In this document: in pieces, positions 57,100 to 64,000 of the stretch
Layout: every line of letters starts with the position of its first letter
Position numbering within the stretch: the stretch's first letter is position 1
Virus record (IMG/VR): IMGVR_UViG_3300028837_001424
Location: 48,592-112,591 of that record
Length of the DNA stretch: 64,000 nt
Strand: one strand, 5' to 3'
Source: a virus
The notes under the pieces: generated by a model
Told to the model about the DNA's origin: nothing
What the model saw: the letters and a program-made list of their open reading frames with translations, nothing else
Databases searched by the model: none
Made by a program: the position numbers and the translations under genes

Positions 57100-57357
57100 C
57101 TAATTTTCGCTGTGTGCGAGGCTGGATTCTGCTACCTTCGCCTGCTCAAACAGGATTGGCTCAGGAAACCTAGTCATCGCCTGGGCGAACCAGAGTTCCA
57201 CGGTAGGATACATTGGCCCATTTGGATTAGCGGGTTGAGCTACGGCACTCATGACGAGATTGCCCGATATCTCCCAGCCCTTATCTCTAAAATCATTAAC
57301 TGCTTTTTCAAGATCTGAGGCGCTGTCGTAAACAAGGATCTGATATGTGTCGGTCAT
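57100..57357 (-). CDS. Hypothetical protein, DUF1737-like
   Basis: 85 residues. TYQILVYDSASDLEKAVNDFRDKGWEISG resembles small proteins with a beta-strand and helix followed by a GW..xG segment. A VELWFAQAM strand follows. Function unknown. Confidence 0.5.
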   Translation of the reverse strand: MTDTYQILVYDSASDLEKAVNDFRDKGWEISGNLVMSAVAQPANPNGPMYPTVELWFAQAMTRFPEPILFEQAKVAESSLAHSEN

Positions 57358-57923
57358 TCGACACCTCCATCTAATTGCTTTAATAATAAGTCAAGCGAAA
57401 CCGGAAAATAGTTCCAACAATCCACACCAACATCTAAACGAATACCGCTCTTTTCGTCGATCGGAACGTTAGGATCGTAATTTTCATATTGATGATCAAT
57501 TTTGCCATGGGAATGTGCATGAAAATGTAGGCTACCTCGGTTCGATCCCTCCCAAGAATGTAGAGGATAATGGCACAAAGTAATTTTCTTCTTTTGATAC
57601 TTTATGGTGAGAAGAGGCGGCAAGATGCGCAGGTTTTCGGGCATATTGTAAGTAGGCTTTTTCATATCTTTAATCCAGCGCTTATCATGACCACCAGGTA
57701 TCAAGCTGATAAAACCATTTAACTGGCTGAAGAATTTCATAAAAGTTTTGTATCCGCCTAATGTAAAATCACCCAAATAATAAACAGTATCGCGATTTGA
57801 TACTACGCCGTTCCAGCGCCGAATCATCTCGCTATTCATTTCATCAACAGACACAAATGGTCGCTCACAATACTTGATAATTTTAGCGTGATCAAAGTGA
57901 TGACCTGCAGATAGATAGATCAT
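57354..57923 (-). CDS. Calcineurin-like phosphoesterase with altered metal ligands
   Basis: 189 residues. HFDHAKIIKYCERPFVS, YYLGDFTLGG and TLCHYPLHSWEG keep the phage metallophosphoesterase order, but the first Asp of SDxHF reads SAGHHF and GNHD reads GGHD. Two metal ligands thus look changed, so activity may be reduced or altered. Overlaps both neighbours by ATGA-type junctions. Confidence 0.7.
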   Translation of the reverse strand: MIYLSAGHHFDHAKIIKYCERPFVSVDEMNSEMIRRWNGVVSNRDTVYYLGDFTLGGYKTFMKFFSQLNGFISLIPGGHDKRWIKDMKKPTYNMPENLRILPPLLTIKYQKKKITLCHYPLHSWEGSNRGSLHFHAHSHGKIDHQYENYDPNVPIDEKSGIRLDVGVDCWNYFPVSLDLLLKQLDGGVE

Positions 57924-58204
57924 TGATTTACTACTTCCTTAGCGTCGGGGGAGAGATTGTGCCATGCCTCAAACAAGATTTTAAGATCAACCGCAGGATT
58001 GGGAGCTTGGATGTCACTAAACGCTGGCAAGAACTTAGCCAACTCCCTAATCACACGAGCCATGCGCAATGTTTCCCTAGAGTTAGTAATATAGCGAAAG
58101 ATTTGATTTTCAATATCGTATTTGCAGTTCCTTTCAATCTGACTTAGGCGCAAAGCAAACGGCTCCTGTTTTTCAGGAGGAAGTTCGACTTGAACATTAG
58201 TCAT
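57920..58204 (-). CDS. Hypothetical protein, paralogue of 58201-58512
   Basis: 94 residues. RMARVIRELAKFL and NLSPDAKEVVNQ match RMARVIRELVKQ and EWSPDAKELVEAY of the next gene, so the two are tandem duplicates. Function unknown. Confidence 0.5.
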   Translation of the reverse strand: MTNVQVELPPEKQEPFALRLSQIERNCKYDIENQIFRYITNSRETLRMARVIRELAKFLPAFSDIQAPNPAVDLKILFEAWHNLSPDAKEVVNQ

Positions 58205-58512
58205 TTATCACTCTCCTTCACCACAAAGTAAGCTTCAACTAACTCCTTGGCATCGGGGGACCACTCGTCACGCAAAGCAATCACGATATTAGTTAGTGCA
58301 TCGTCTAAAACCCGCGGGTCAGCTTCTTCAGGGGTATCGTTAGCAATATTGCGTACCTCTTTTATCTGTTTCACCAACTCCCTAATCACACGAGCCATGC
58401 GGTTTCCGTCTATCTCGTAGTGGTCCAATGCCACGTATGCCTGCCCTATTGTGGCGGTATCTGAGCCCTCTGTAATTTTGATTCGAAACTCAATCTCACT
58501 CAGCCAAGTCAT
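58201..58512 (-). CDS. Hypothetical protein, paralogue of 57920-58204
   Basis: 103 residues with the same MARVIREL and SPDAKEL segments as its neighbour, plus an N-terminal WLSEIEFRIKITEG strand. Function unknown. Confidence 0.5.
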   Translation of the reverse strand: MTWLSEIEFRIKITEGSDTATIGQAYVALDHYEIDGNRMARVIRELVKQIKEVRNIANDTPEEADPRVLDDALTNIVIALRDEWSPDAKELVEAYFVVKESDK

Positions 58513-58533
58513 CTTACAACCTCCATATCGGCG

Positions 58534-58800
58534 TCAATCACCTACCTCTTCGTATCCTAGTTGTTTCAACAATCCCGTGATATATGCGGGCTGGTTTGTT
58601 ATGAATGCCCGTGTCCACATTTCTATCTGCTGTAAACGTACAATTTCTGCTTCGAGTTGGACGTAATCATCATACAGGGCTTTGTATTGCGCAGTCAAAT
58701 CATAAAGCCCAATAGCAAGCTCGTCCATGTCACCCTCGCCCGACTCCCATAACTCATATATGTTTTCTGACTTCTCCACTCTTGGCGGATAGTCGCTCAT
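58534..58800 (-). CDS. Coiled-coil hypothetical protein
   Basis: 88 residues, mainly helical with a YDDYVQLEAEIVRLQQIEMW coil, like the coiled coils at 63219 and 63706. Function unknown. Confidence 0.5.
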   Translation of the reverse strand: MSDYPPRVEKSENIYELWESGEGDMDELAIGLYDLTAQYKALYDDYVQLEAEIVRLQQIEMWTRAFITNQPAYITGLLKQLGYEEVGD

Positions 58801-58994
58801 TACTCACATCCGAGGGCTTTCTTTATAATATCTTCCAATTCACAGGAGCCGATCTTGGGTGGCATCCAAACATGATGCTCAAGAAAAGAATGTGGGGCAT
58901 CATCTTCCCAATACTCAATTCTCATGAACCGCCAGCCCACCATCTCGTCAATGGGATAACTCTGGACTCCGTACTCGGTCACAGAAACATACAT
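58800..58994 (-). CDS. Small hypothetical protein ending ALGCE
   Basis: 64 residues from ATG 58994 with GGGAG upstream. VSVTEYGVQSYPIDE and HVWMPPKIGSCELEDI. Ends KKALGCE, a variant of the ALGGE junction, whose codons hold the next ribosome site. Confidence 0.5.
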   Translation of the reverse strand: MYVSVTEYGVQSYPIDEMVGWRFMRIEYWEDDAPHSFLEHHVWMPPKIGSCELEDIIKKALGCE

Positions 58995-58998
58995 TATT

Positions 58999-59235
58999 CT
59001 ACTCCCTAAGCGGCAACCAATGTCTAAGCTCCCTAGCCAATGCATCATAAGCCATCCGGTGTTGCGGATTCGACCTTGCTAAATCCTCAATAAATTTAAT
59101 GGTATCATCAATGGCCTCGTTGTATATGAATCGGATTTGCGCCCTCCTGTTTAATCCTATTATACTAGCACCAAGTGCCTCGACTATCTTCTTGCCGTCC
59201 TTAGAGAAATCGACATCTTTGGTTACCTTACCCAT
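58999..59235 (-). CDS. Small hypothetical protein
   Basis: 78 residues from ATG 59235 with GGAGGGACC upstream. Helical, with GLNRRAQIRFIYNEAIDDTI. Function unknown. Confidence 0.5.
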   Translation of the reverse strand: MGKVTKDVDFSKDGKKIVEALGASIIGLNRRAQIRFIYNEAIDDTIKFIEDLARSNPQHRMAYDALARELRHWLPLRE

Positions 59236-59909
59236 GGTCCCTCCAATTGAACATAAAACTTTATTTGAAATAGTAACCACCAAACATCAAAACTATATCG
59301 CTTTCCTTGGAGAGGCAATGTGTCAACGTGTTCTTGCGATATATATGGCTCTTCCTGATCGATCATAAAACGAGGAAGTAATGCTCGTATATTATGCCTA
59401 CTAATTTCTGGAAGGGCTGGATAATAGATAAACTCAACGCCAAACTTGGTGACATTGGTAAGGTCCTCCAATTGCTTTGTAAAACCTTTTGATGTCTGAT
59501 CGAATTTGGCGAAGCGAGGAATCATATTTTTCCAATTCAAATGACCGCCACCAGGAAGACCTACGGCGCACCAAACGCGCGAACGATTGCCGGCATCGCT
59601 AAGCCCCCAAATTCCAGTCCATCCAACGAGGCGCTTATTAACCAATTCGCTACGGCGTGTCCTGGCACTTGAGTCAGTCATTATCTTCCGTACCTCGCCG
59701 TCCGTTCTAGTGAATTCGGGTAGATGGCTATACATTTCTTCATCTGTCATTGGACCAAGTTCATATAGAATATGCCAGACTTCCCATTGCTTACGACGAA
59801 TATCAACCACGGACCGGGCGGCCTCGTATGATGTCTCAGGATCTCCGTGCCTTGTCGGTGCATATTCGTCAAACAGATCAAGTTGTTGGTAAAACTTTTT
59901 TCTCATCAT
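59223..59909 (-). CDS. Phage protein with DPETSYEAA and winged-helix-like segment
   Basis: 228 residues. GDPETSYEAARSVVDIRRKQ and GPMTDEEMY, then SSARTRRSELVNKRLVGW, match a common phage N-terminal helical unit. The C-terminal half has LFQIKFYVQLEGPW. Function unknown; DNA binding is possible. Confidence 0.6.
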   Translation of the reverse strand: MMRKKFYQQLDLFDEYAPTRHGDPETSYEAARSVVDIRRKQWEVWHILYELGPMTDEEMYSHLPEFTRTDGEVRKIMTDSSARTRRSELVNKRLVGWTGIWGLSDAGNRSRVWCAVGLPGGGHLNWKNMIPRFAKFDQTSKGFTKQLEDLTNVTKFGVEFIYYPALPEISRHNIRALLPRFMIDQEEPYISQEHVDTLPLQGKRYSFDVWWLLFQIKFYVQLEGPWVR

Positions 59910-59916
59910 TTGCCAG

Positions 59917-60201
59917 TTAATCGGATTTCTCTAGGTATTTCTCTGCCCACGTCAGCATATTGCGGAATTGCCGAATCGTTCGCAATTTGTCCTTATTGAT
60001 TGAATCAAGAGATTTCACCAACAGAGATAGTGCCTTGTTGCCCGTTGTTTTGAATCCTTTGATTCTGCTGACAAGGGCTTTGTTTGTAGCCCTAGCCTTA
60101 TCGCGTTGCCTGGTTGTTAACGTAGTGCCCTTGTTCATGCCCAAGAGATAACCAAAACCAAGGGTAAAAAGCGTCCAGAAAATACTAGCGTAAATATTCA
60201 T
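59917..60201 (-). CDS. Small membrane-anchored protein
   Basis: 94 residues from ATG 60201 with GGAGG upstream. IYASIFWTLFTLGFGYLLG is one span; the rest is basic and helical. Function unknown. Confidence 0.5.
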   Translation of the reverse strand: MNIYASIFWTLFTLGFGYLLGMNKGTTLTTRQRDKARATNKALVSRIKGFKTTGNKALSLLVKSLDSINKDKLRTIRQFRNMLTWAEKYLEKSD

Positions 60202-60215
60202 CGTATTGCCTCCTG

Positions 60216-60401
60216 TCAACTCATTGGTTTTTCAAAAGCAGCGATCAGTTTGGCGTCCCATACATTACCACACTTATCTGTATGTAAGACCACCAAACCA
60301 AGTGGGCATTGTGTTTTTTTGCGGATCTCACCAGGCTTTCCCCAAAAACCGAAGATCTGCAACCCACATTCAGGACATTGAATCTTGCAGGGGGTATTCA
60401 T
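60216..60401 (-). CDS. Small zinc-binding protein
   Basis: 61 residues. CPECGLQIFGF, CPLGLVVL and a CGNVWDAKLI segment provide cysteines. Function unknown. Confidence 0.5.
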   Translation of the reverse strand: MNTPCKIQCPECGLQIFGFWGKPGEIRKKTQCPLGLVVLHTDKCGNVWDAKLIAAFEKPMS

Positions 60402-60411
60402 TTGTTTTATC

Positions 60412-61050
60412 CTATTCTCGAATAGGTGCTGGCAATTGTTTGGTCATGAATTCTTGACCAGCATCCCAGGTTTCACGATCTAGGCTAGTTGATATGTCTC
60501 CCTCAAGGCCCGACAGTACATAAAGGAACTGTTCCAACTCGTCGCCCTTATGTAAGAAATAGGCAGTCTTCCGTGCCTCAATCACGGCAAGCAACGCCAT
60601 CTTTGCCCCCACTTTCTCTATTAGCTCATCGGAACTTGAGCCAGCCAAGCTAATGAGATCATCAAAGATTGCTGGCGATAACCCTTGCGATATACTTGCT
60701 AGGTGCCTTAAGAAACCTGAAGGTAATTCGCCATTGCGTAGCCAGATGTAACAGATTCTTCCTTCATCATCACGACCTAGATCCAATGGTGGCATTATGT
60801 AGATGTTATCAGTATCCCTTGTCTGAGTTGCCTTTCTGACCTTACTGAACCAGGACTTGGCATAGTTTCGATTATAGGTGACGGCCAGTTGGTCCATGGC
60901 TAGGAACATCATTTCTTGGCACTCCCCTTTGAACCAGTATATGCCATGCCCATTGCTCTCGTCGCTTAGGCAAAGCGTGTGCATTCTCTTGGCGATGCGC
61001 AATGCCTTGCTCTTCGTCCCCCTCGTATATTTATGGAACGACTTAGGCAT
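60412..61050 (-). CDS. Hypothetical protein
   Basis: 212 residues, with ALRIAKRMHTLCLSDE and HGIYWFKGECQEMMFL. No family recognised. Overlaps the ParB-like gene's stop by 8 bp, so it may share its task. Confidence 0.5.
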   Translation of the reverse strand: MPKSFHKYTRGTKSKALRIAKRMHTLCLSDESNGHGIYWFKGECQEMMFLAMDQLAVTYNRNYAKSWFSKVRKATQTRDTDNIYIMPPLDLGRDDEGRICYIWLRNGELPSGFLRHLASISQGLSPAIFDDLISLAGSSSDELIEKVGAKMALLAVIEARKTAYFLHKGDELEQFLYVLSGLEGDISTSLDRETWDAGQEFMTKQLPAPIRE

Positions 61051-61828
61051 TTCTAAGCTCCTCCAAATTCTTTTTAAATACCCTTAGTGCATAAATGGCA
61101 TCATCAACTTTTTTGATCATCAATGGCGTGTGTCCCTTGGGATCAATCTTTCCAATTTCGGCTGATACGCCCCATTTGGCTGATTGATTAATGATGCGGC
61201 CAAGTAGGTCCATCATTTCCCTAACACCAGGCGCGCGCTCGTACATGTCAGCTAGTGTTGGTTTAGGCTCTGGGAACTTTGCCTTGGCTGCCTGCTTTCG
61301 TTCGTGTGCACGGACAGCAGCAGTAGCACCTATCTCGCCAGACCTGACTTGCTCCTTGATTTCGGGGTCGTCCTGGACTGCTTCAACACGACGGACGGTA
61401 GCATCAGAAGCACCAGTAACAGCGGAGACTTGAGAGCGAGAAACATCGGGGGTCGTCTGTGGACTACCCCCAAGCTGCTTGGCTCTACCTATCTTGCCAG
61501 CATCACTTGCATCAACGGCTTTACTTGGCCCATAAGCATCAAAGAATATCTGTACTTTCTGACCTTCGGTTAGATGGCGACGCCTCATATTGGCACCTAA
61601 CACCAATTCTAGCGGATCTACATCATCGCCCTTATCGTTGCATGGTGCATCAATGCCCAACTCAAGGCAAATTTCATAACGATTGCGACCGTCCAGAATC
61701 ATCCCTTGACAGATCGTAATTGGCTGGAGCAGTCCGATTTCTTGGATGCTCTTTTTGAGCAACTTGCGCTCATCTGGCGGCAACATGGGGAAATATCTCG
61801 ATAATGGGTGATACTCATAGGTTTTCAT
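61043..61828 (-). CDS. ParB-like nuclease-domain protein
   Basis: 261 residues. YFPMLPPDERKLLKKSIQEIGLLQPIT, DGRNRYEICLELG at 46-58 and ANMRRRHLTEGQ are the ParB N-terminal (ParB/Srx) order. A VSAVTGASDATVRRVEAV HTH follows near 140. Could regulate transcription or partition. ATGA-like overlap with the basic gene upstream. Confidence 0.8.
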   Translation of the reverse strand: MKTYEYHPLSRYFPMLPPDERKLLKKSIQEIGLLQPITICQGMILDGRNRYEICLELGIDAPCNDKGDDVDPLELVLGANMRRRHLTEGQKVQIFFDAYGPSKAVDASDAGKIGRAKQLGGSPQTTPDVSRSQVSAVTGASDATVRRVEAVQDDPEIKEQVRSGEIGATAAVRAHERKQAAKAKFPEPKPTLADMYERAPGVREMMDLLGRIINQSAKWGVSAEIGKIDPKGHTPLMIKKVDDAIYALRVFKKNLEELRNA

Positions 61829-61970
61829 CTTTAATCTCCTTTGCCTTCTTGATAATTATATCAACAATTGTGAATATTGACCTACCATCAACGCGCATAC
61901 CGGAACGCTTCTTTTTATACTTCCGGTCGCGCCTAGCATGTTTTGATCGGTCTCTTTTCCTTGCAGACAT
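61815..61970 (-). CDS. Small very basic protein (51 residues)
   Basis: ATG 61970; 51 residues with ARKRDRSKHARRDRKYKKK, then IFTIVDIIIKKAKEI. AAGGAG inside its end leads to the ParB-like start at 61828. Similar in character to 21869-22072. Function unknown. Confidence 0.5.
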   Translation of the reverse strand: MSARKRDRSKHARRDRKYKKKRSGMRVDGRSIFTIVDIIIKKAKEIKDENL

Positions 61971-61990
61971 TTTATTAGCCAGATATAAAC

Positions 61991-63124
61991 CTAGTGTGCT
62001 GTTCGTAGCATGAGTTCTTTTTGAACTCGTGCCATAGTCCAGTTACCATCTTTAGCCTCACGCAAAAAGTCTTGTCGAACAACCGCCCCGTCAGGGCTAA
62101 AGAGGTTAAAACACGACTCTACCGTTGCTTCATCTGGTTTATCTATCAGCCATTGGCGATCAATACGTCCAGGGCGTAAGAAATATTCGTCTATGGCACC
62201 AATGTTGTTTGCAGTAATTATAAGCAAGCGCCCTTCAGAAGCAAGTGGACCATCAATTGCGTTGAGTAAACCAGAGACGGTCATCGCTGTCTTTTCTAGA
62301 CTAATCTTCTCGAAGTCTTCAATAATAAGCAGACACTTATCGGGCGTTCTTCCCAAGGCCCTAGCTAGTCCGCTGTCTGTCATATCGGGATCTGATAACG
62401 ATAGCAAATAGATAGGCAGATCTAACTCGGTGGCCAAAACTTGAATAACCGTTGATTTCCCATTTCCCGCGGGACCGTAAAGAAGATAGCCTCTTCGATA
62501 GGGCACTCCTCTTTCGCGATACCAATCTGTCCCAGCCAAGAATTTCTTTGCGTCTTCGGCGATCTCGTCAAAGAGGCCCCGACGTAAGAACAATGAATTT
62601 CCTGAACGGCTAGGAAAGAGTCGAATACGATCCCAATAACCTGATCTATCATTAATATAGATAATATTCTTGCCAAAACGCTCTGCATTTGCCATGTCAA
62701 CTGCCAATTCAATAACTCGCCGTATCGGTTCTGGATCGCGACCTAAGACCCTCATTGTGAGCACACTAATTTTTCCAGCAACCCCCTGATCTTCCAGCGT
62801 ATGCTCAATCCAGTATCGTGTACCCATATCTTGGAAAGAGTGCAAACCAATCCCTGGCCTAATGATAGCATCAAGCCCATTTGTTCTATGAATCGTAGAT
62901 ACATCAAGCCATTGGCACCTCTTCCCGTATTCTGTTTCGGCCAACCATACACTGATCCACTGAATGAGAGTTTGATCCCTTGTTGTAATTAGGATAGCCC
63001 ATTTTCGCTGAACGATATGCCAGATCAAGGTAGGCGTGTATCTTATTGCGGCCATTACAGCACCCATAAGCATGAGAGCTAAACCGCCCCGAAAGAAATC
63101 GTTGCTAGCAAATATTTCGTCCAT
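61991..63124 (-). CDS. BCS1-like AAA ATPase with N-terminal membrane segment
   Basis: 377 residues. A hydrophobic segment at about 9-29 comes first, then the Walker A GPAGNGKS at 217-224, Walker B LLIIEDFE at 265-272, and TANNIGAID plus LRPGRIDRQW, as in BCS1-type AAA proteins. Mitochondrial BCS1 moves folded proteins; bacterial and phage relatives are poorly known. It could remodel membrane-bound complexes. Confidence 0.8.
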   Translation of the reverse strand: MDEIFASNDFFRGGLALMLMGAVMAAIRYTPTLIWHIVQRKWAILITTRDQTLIQWISVWLAETEYGKRCQWLDVSTIHRTNGLDAIIRPGIGLHSFQDMGTRYWIEHTLEDQGVAGKISVLTMRVLGRDPEPIRRVIELAVDMANAERFGKNIIYINDRSGYWDRIRLFPSRSGNSLFLRRGLFDEIAEDAKKFLAGTDWYRERGVPYRRGYLLYGPAGNGKSTVIQVLATELDLPIYLLSLSDPDMTDSGLARALGRTPDKCLLIIEDFEKISLEKTAMTVSGLLNAIDGPLASEGRLLIITANNIGAIDEYFLRPGRIDRQWLIDKPDEATVESCFNLFSPDGAVVRQDFLREAKDGNWTMARVQKELMLRTAH

Positions 63125-63137
63125 TTTAATGTGGCTC

Positions 63138-63218
63138 CTAAAGCCAGATAGCCCCCCACAAGACCGCGGCGAGTATCAGCAAAAGCAGTAGCCCGACAGT
63201 AATCATGGTGTCATTCAT
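63138..63218 (-). CDS. Single-span membrane peptide (26 residues)
   Basis: ATG 63218 follows the strong GGAGGTGAG of the ALGGE junction. The 26-residue product is MITVGLLLLLILAAVLWGAIW after a polar start. Function unknown; membrane association of the next gene may be related. Confidence 0.5.
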   Translation of the reverse strand: MNDTMITVGLLLLLILAAVLWGAIWL

Positions 63219-63524
63219 TTACTCACCTCCGAGGGCTTCATACCAAGCGACCATCTCGTCGTCATCAGCATGATAAATGTTGTCTCCTATTGTGAATGTC
63301 AACTCATGCCATAGTTCTTTTCCTAGAGACTGCAACCGCTCATTCTCGGCTTTCAATACTTGAATAGTGTCAGCATCCATGATTATCTGCGCCGAGCTAT
63401 CAGCAAGATCATCTTCGAGTTGGGCGATGCGCTCGCGGGCATTACGCAAAACTTCTGCCCCATATTCGTCGTCCTGCTCTAGTTGATGCTTCTCAAAGTG
63501 TTCAAGCCGTTCATCCAATTCCAT
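63219..63524 (-). CDS. Coiled-coil protein ending ALGGE
   Basis: 101 residues from ATG 63524. Long coil (ARERIAQLEDDLADSS, VLKAENERLQSLG). Ends WYEALGGE, with the next ribosome site in the same codons. Function unknown. Confidence 0.55.
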   Translation of the reverse strand: MELDERLEHFEKHQLEQDDEYGAEVLRNARERIAQLEDDLADSSAQIIMDADTIQVLKAENERLQSLGKELWHELTFTIGDNIYHADDDEMVAWYEALGGE

Positions 63525-63709
63525 CACTCACCTCCGAGGGCTTTGTCTGCTTTTTTACGAGCATTTTCTTCTATTGCCTCTTCTTCGGATAAAGTCCAAG
63601 CCTCAACTTCTCCTGTTCCGCCACATCGAGAGCAGGGTATATGTTCTGCCTATCTGCTTGCCCCAAGACCATTACATTGTGGACAATCAACTTGGTCGCT
63701 TGGCTTCAT
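63524..63709 (-). pseudogene. DnaJ-type zinc-finger gene interrupted by in-frame TAG
   Basis: ATG 63709 reads CPQCNGLGASR to a TAG at 63650-63652, then continues in the same frame with IPCSRCGGTGEVE and ends ALGGE at 63524. The two halves make one CxxCxGxG pair finger, so the stop splits a real protein. Sequence error, pseudogene or readthrough are possible. Confidence 0.6.
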
Positions 63710-63906
63710 TGCTCACCTCCGAGGGCGTTCAATAACAAACACCAAGCATCTGTTGGATTTCCTTCATCTCCTACCAACAACTCGGCTGCATCTTCGATCT
63801 TGCGCAACCGCGCATTCTCGGCTTCGAGTTGGGCAATATATTTATCAACTTCACTGGCATAATAAGCCGGTCTTCCACCTGACGTAACGGTTTTTGTCAG
63901 CTTCAT
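63706..63906 (-). CDS. Small coiled-coil protein ending ALGGEQ
   Basis: 66 residues from ATG 63906. YIAQLEAENARLRKIEDAAELL is a coil. Overlaps the next gene by ATGA. Function unknown. Confidence 0.55.
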   Translation of the reverse strand: MKLTKTVTSGGRPAYYASEVDKYIAQLEAENARLRKIEDAAELLVGDEGNPTDAWCLLLNALGGEQ

Positions 63907-64000
63907 CACTCACCTCCCAAATATTTTAGAATCAACTGTGCATATTCCTTACAAAATAGGCTGGAGTGTTTCATATCTTGAGGCCACGTTCTTATATGCG
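63906..64000 (-). CDS. Partial small protein ending YLGGE
   Basis: The frame is open to the right edge on the minus strand, so the gene is 5' partial. The visible end reads KHSSLFCKEYAQLILKYLGGE-like, with TGATG overlap with the next gene. Function unknown. Confidence 0.4.
   Translation of the reverse strand, partial: HIRTWPQDMKHSSLFCKEYAQLILKYLGGE

Noticed and set aside
1-64000. TAG reassigned to an amino acid in this phage
   Set aside because: Several genes end in TAG with a coupled downstream start (for example 47958-47960), and only one gene has an internal TAG.
1-64000. Insertion sequence, integrase or attachment site
   Set aside because: No transposase or recombinase motifs and no terminal inverted repeats with target duplications were seen.

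Overview
The window is part of a double-stranded DNA tailed bacteriophage or prophage genome. The evidence is a run of head-to-tail, tail, tape-measure and tail-tip genes, a holin-like gene, and many tightly overlapped small genes with Shine-Dalgarno sites. I see no sheath or other contractile-tail gene, so a siphovirus-like tail is most likely. Promoters match bacterial sigma-70 consensus. I cannot name the host. Terminase, portal and most capsid genes are not in the window and probably lie to the left. No integrase, transposase, tRNA or CRISPR array was recognised.

Layout. (1) 1-1086, plus: an IPT/TIG-domain fragment, a small Cys-Cys-Gly-tailed protein and an acidic HeH-like protein. (2) 1083-19710, plus: a glycan cassette of about 25 genes with glycosyltransferases of several folds, sugar-nucleotide enzymes and two methyltransferases. 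It includes RfbF, RfbG and an RfbH with intact [2Fe-2S] ligands, which together make CDP-4-keto-3,6-dideoxyglucose. (3) 19711-24285, mostly minus: two parallel modules, each a nuclease gene (HNH or GIY-YIG-like) overlapping a RAMP-like gene that is followed by an array of degenerate five-base repeats. A divergent, probably structured RNA leads into a small basic protein. (4) 24393-38641, plus: late genes in the order connector, stopper, neck, terminator, HeH duplicate, major tail, tail chaperones, tape measure, tail tip, fibre-like proteins, holin-like protein and lectin-like protein. (5) 38668-46589, minus: metallophosphatase, RNA ligase, DNA methyltransferase fused to a nuclease-like domain, repeat lipoprotein, Rad52-like annealing protein and zinc ribbons. 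(6) 46690-49490, plus: a predicted ncRNA, three inverted repeats, a replication initiator-like gene, a C5 methyltransferase, a nuclease-LuxR HTH fusion and a predicted sRNA. (7) 49486-64000, minus: a long early-type operon of small genes with another DNA methyltransferase, ASCH-like, ParB-like and BCS1-like AAA proteins.

How the parts may work together. The glycan cassette sits between head-type genes and the head-tail connector genes and shares their strand, so its products may decorate virions or remodel the host surface late in infection (inference). Several minus-strand transcripts start at matching promoters (TTGAC-N17-TANNNT with GG before the -10), and four carry the same 21-bp operator over the -35, suggesting one shared regulator. 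The most novel-looking part is region 3: the nuclease, RAMP-like protein and five-base repeat array arrangement occurs twice with different nucleases, and the arrays lie in predicted untranslated parts of the transcripts.
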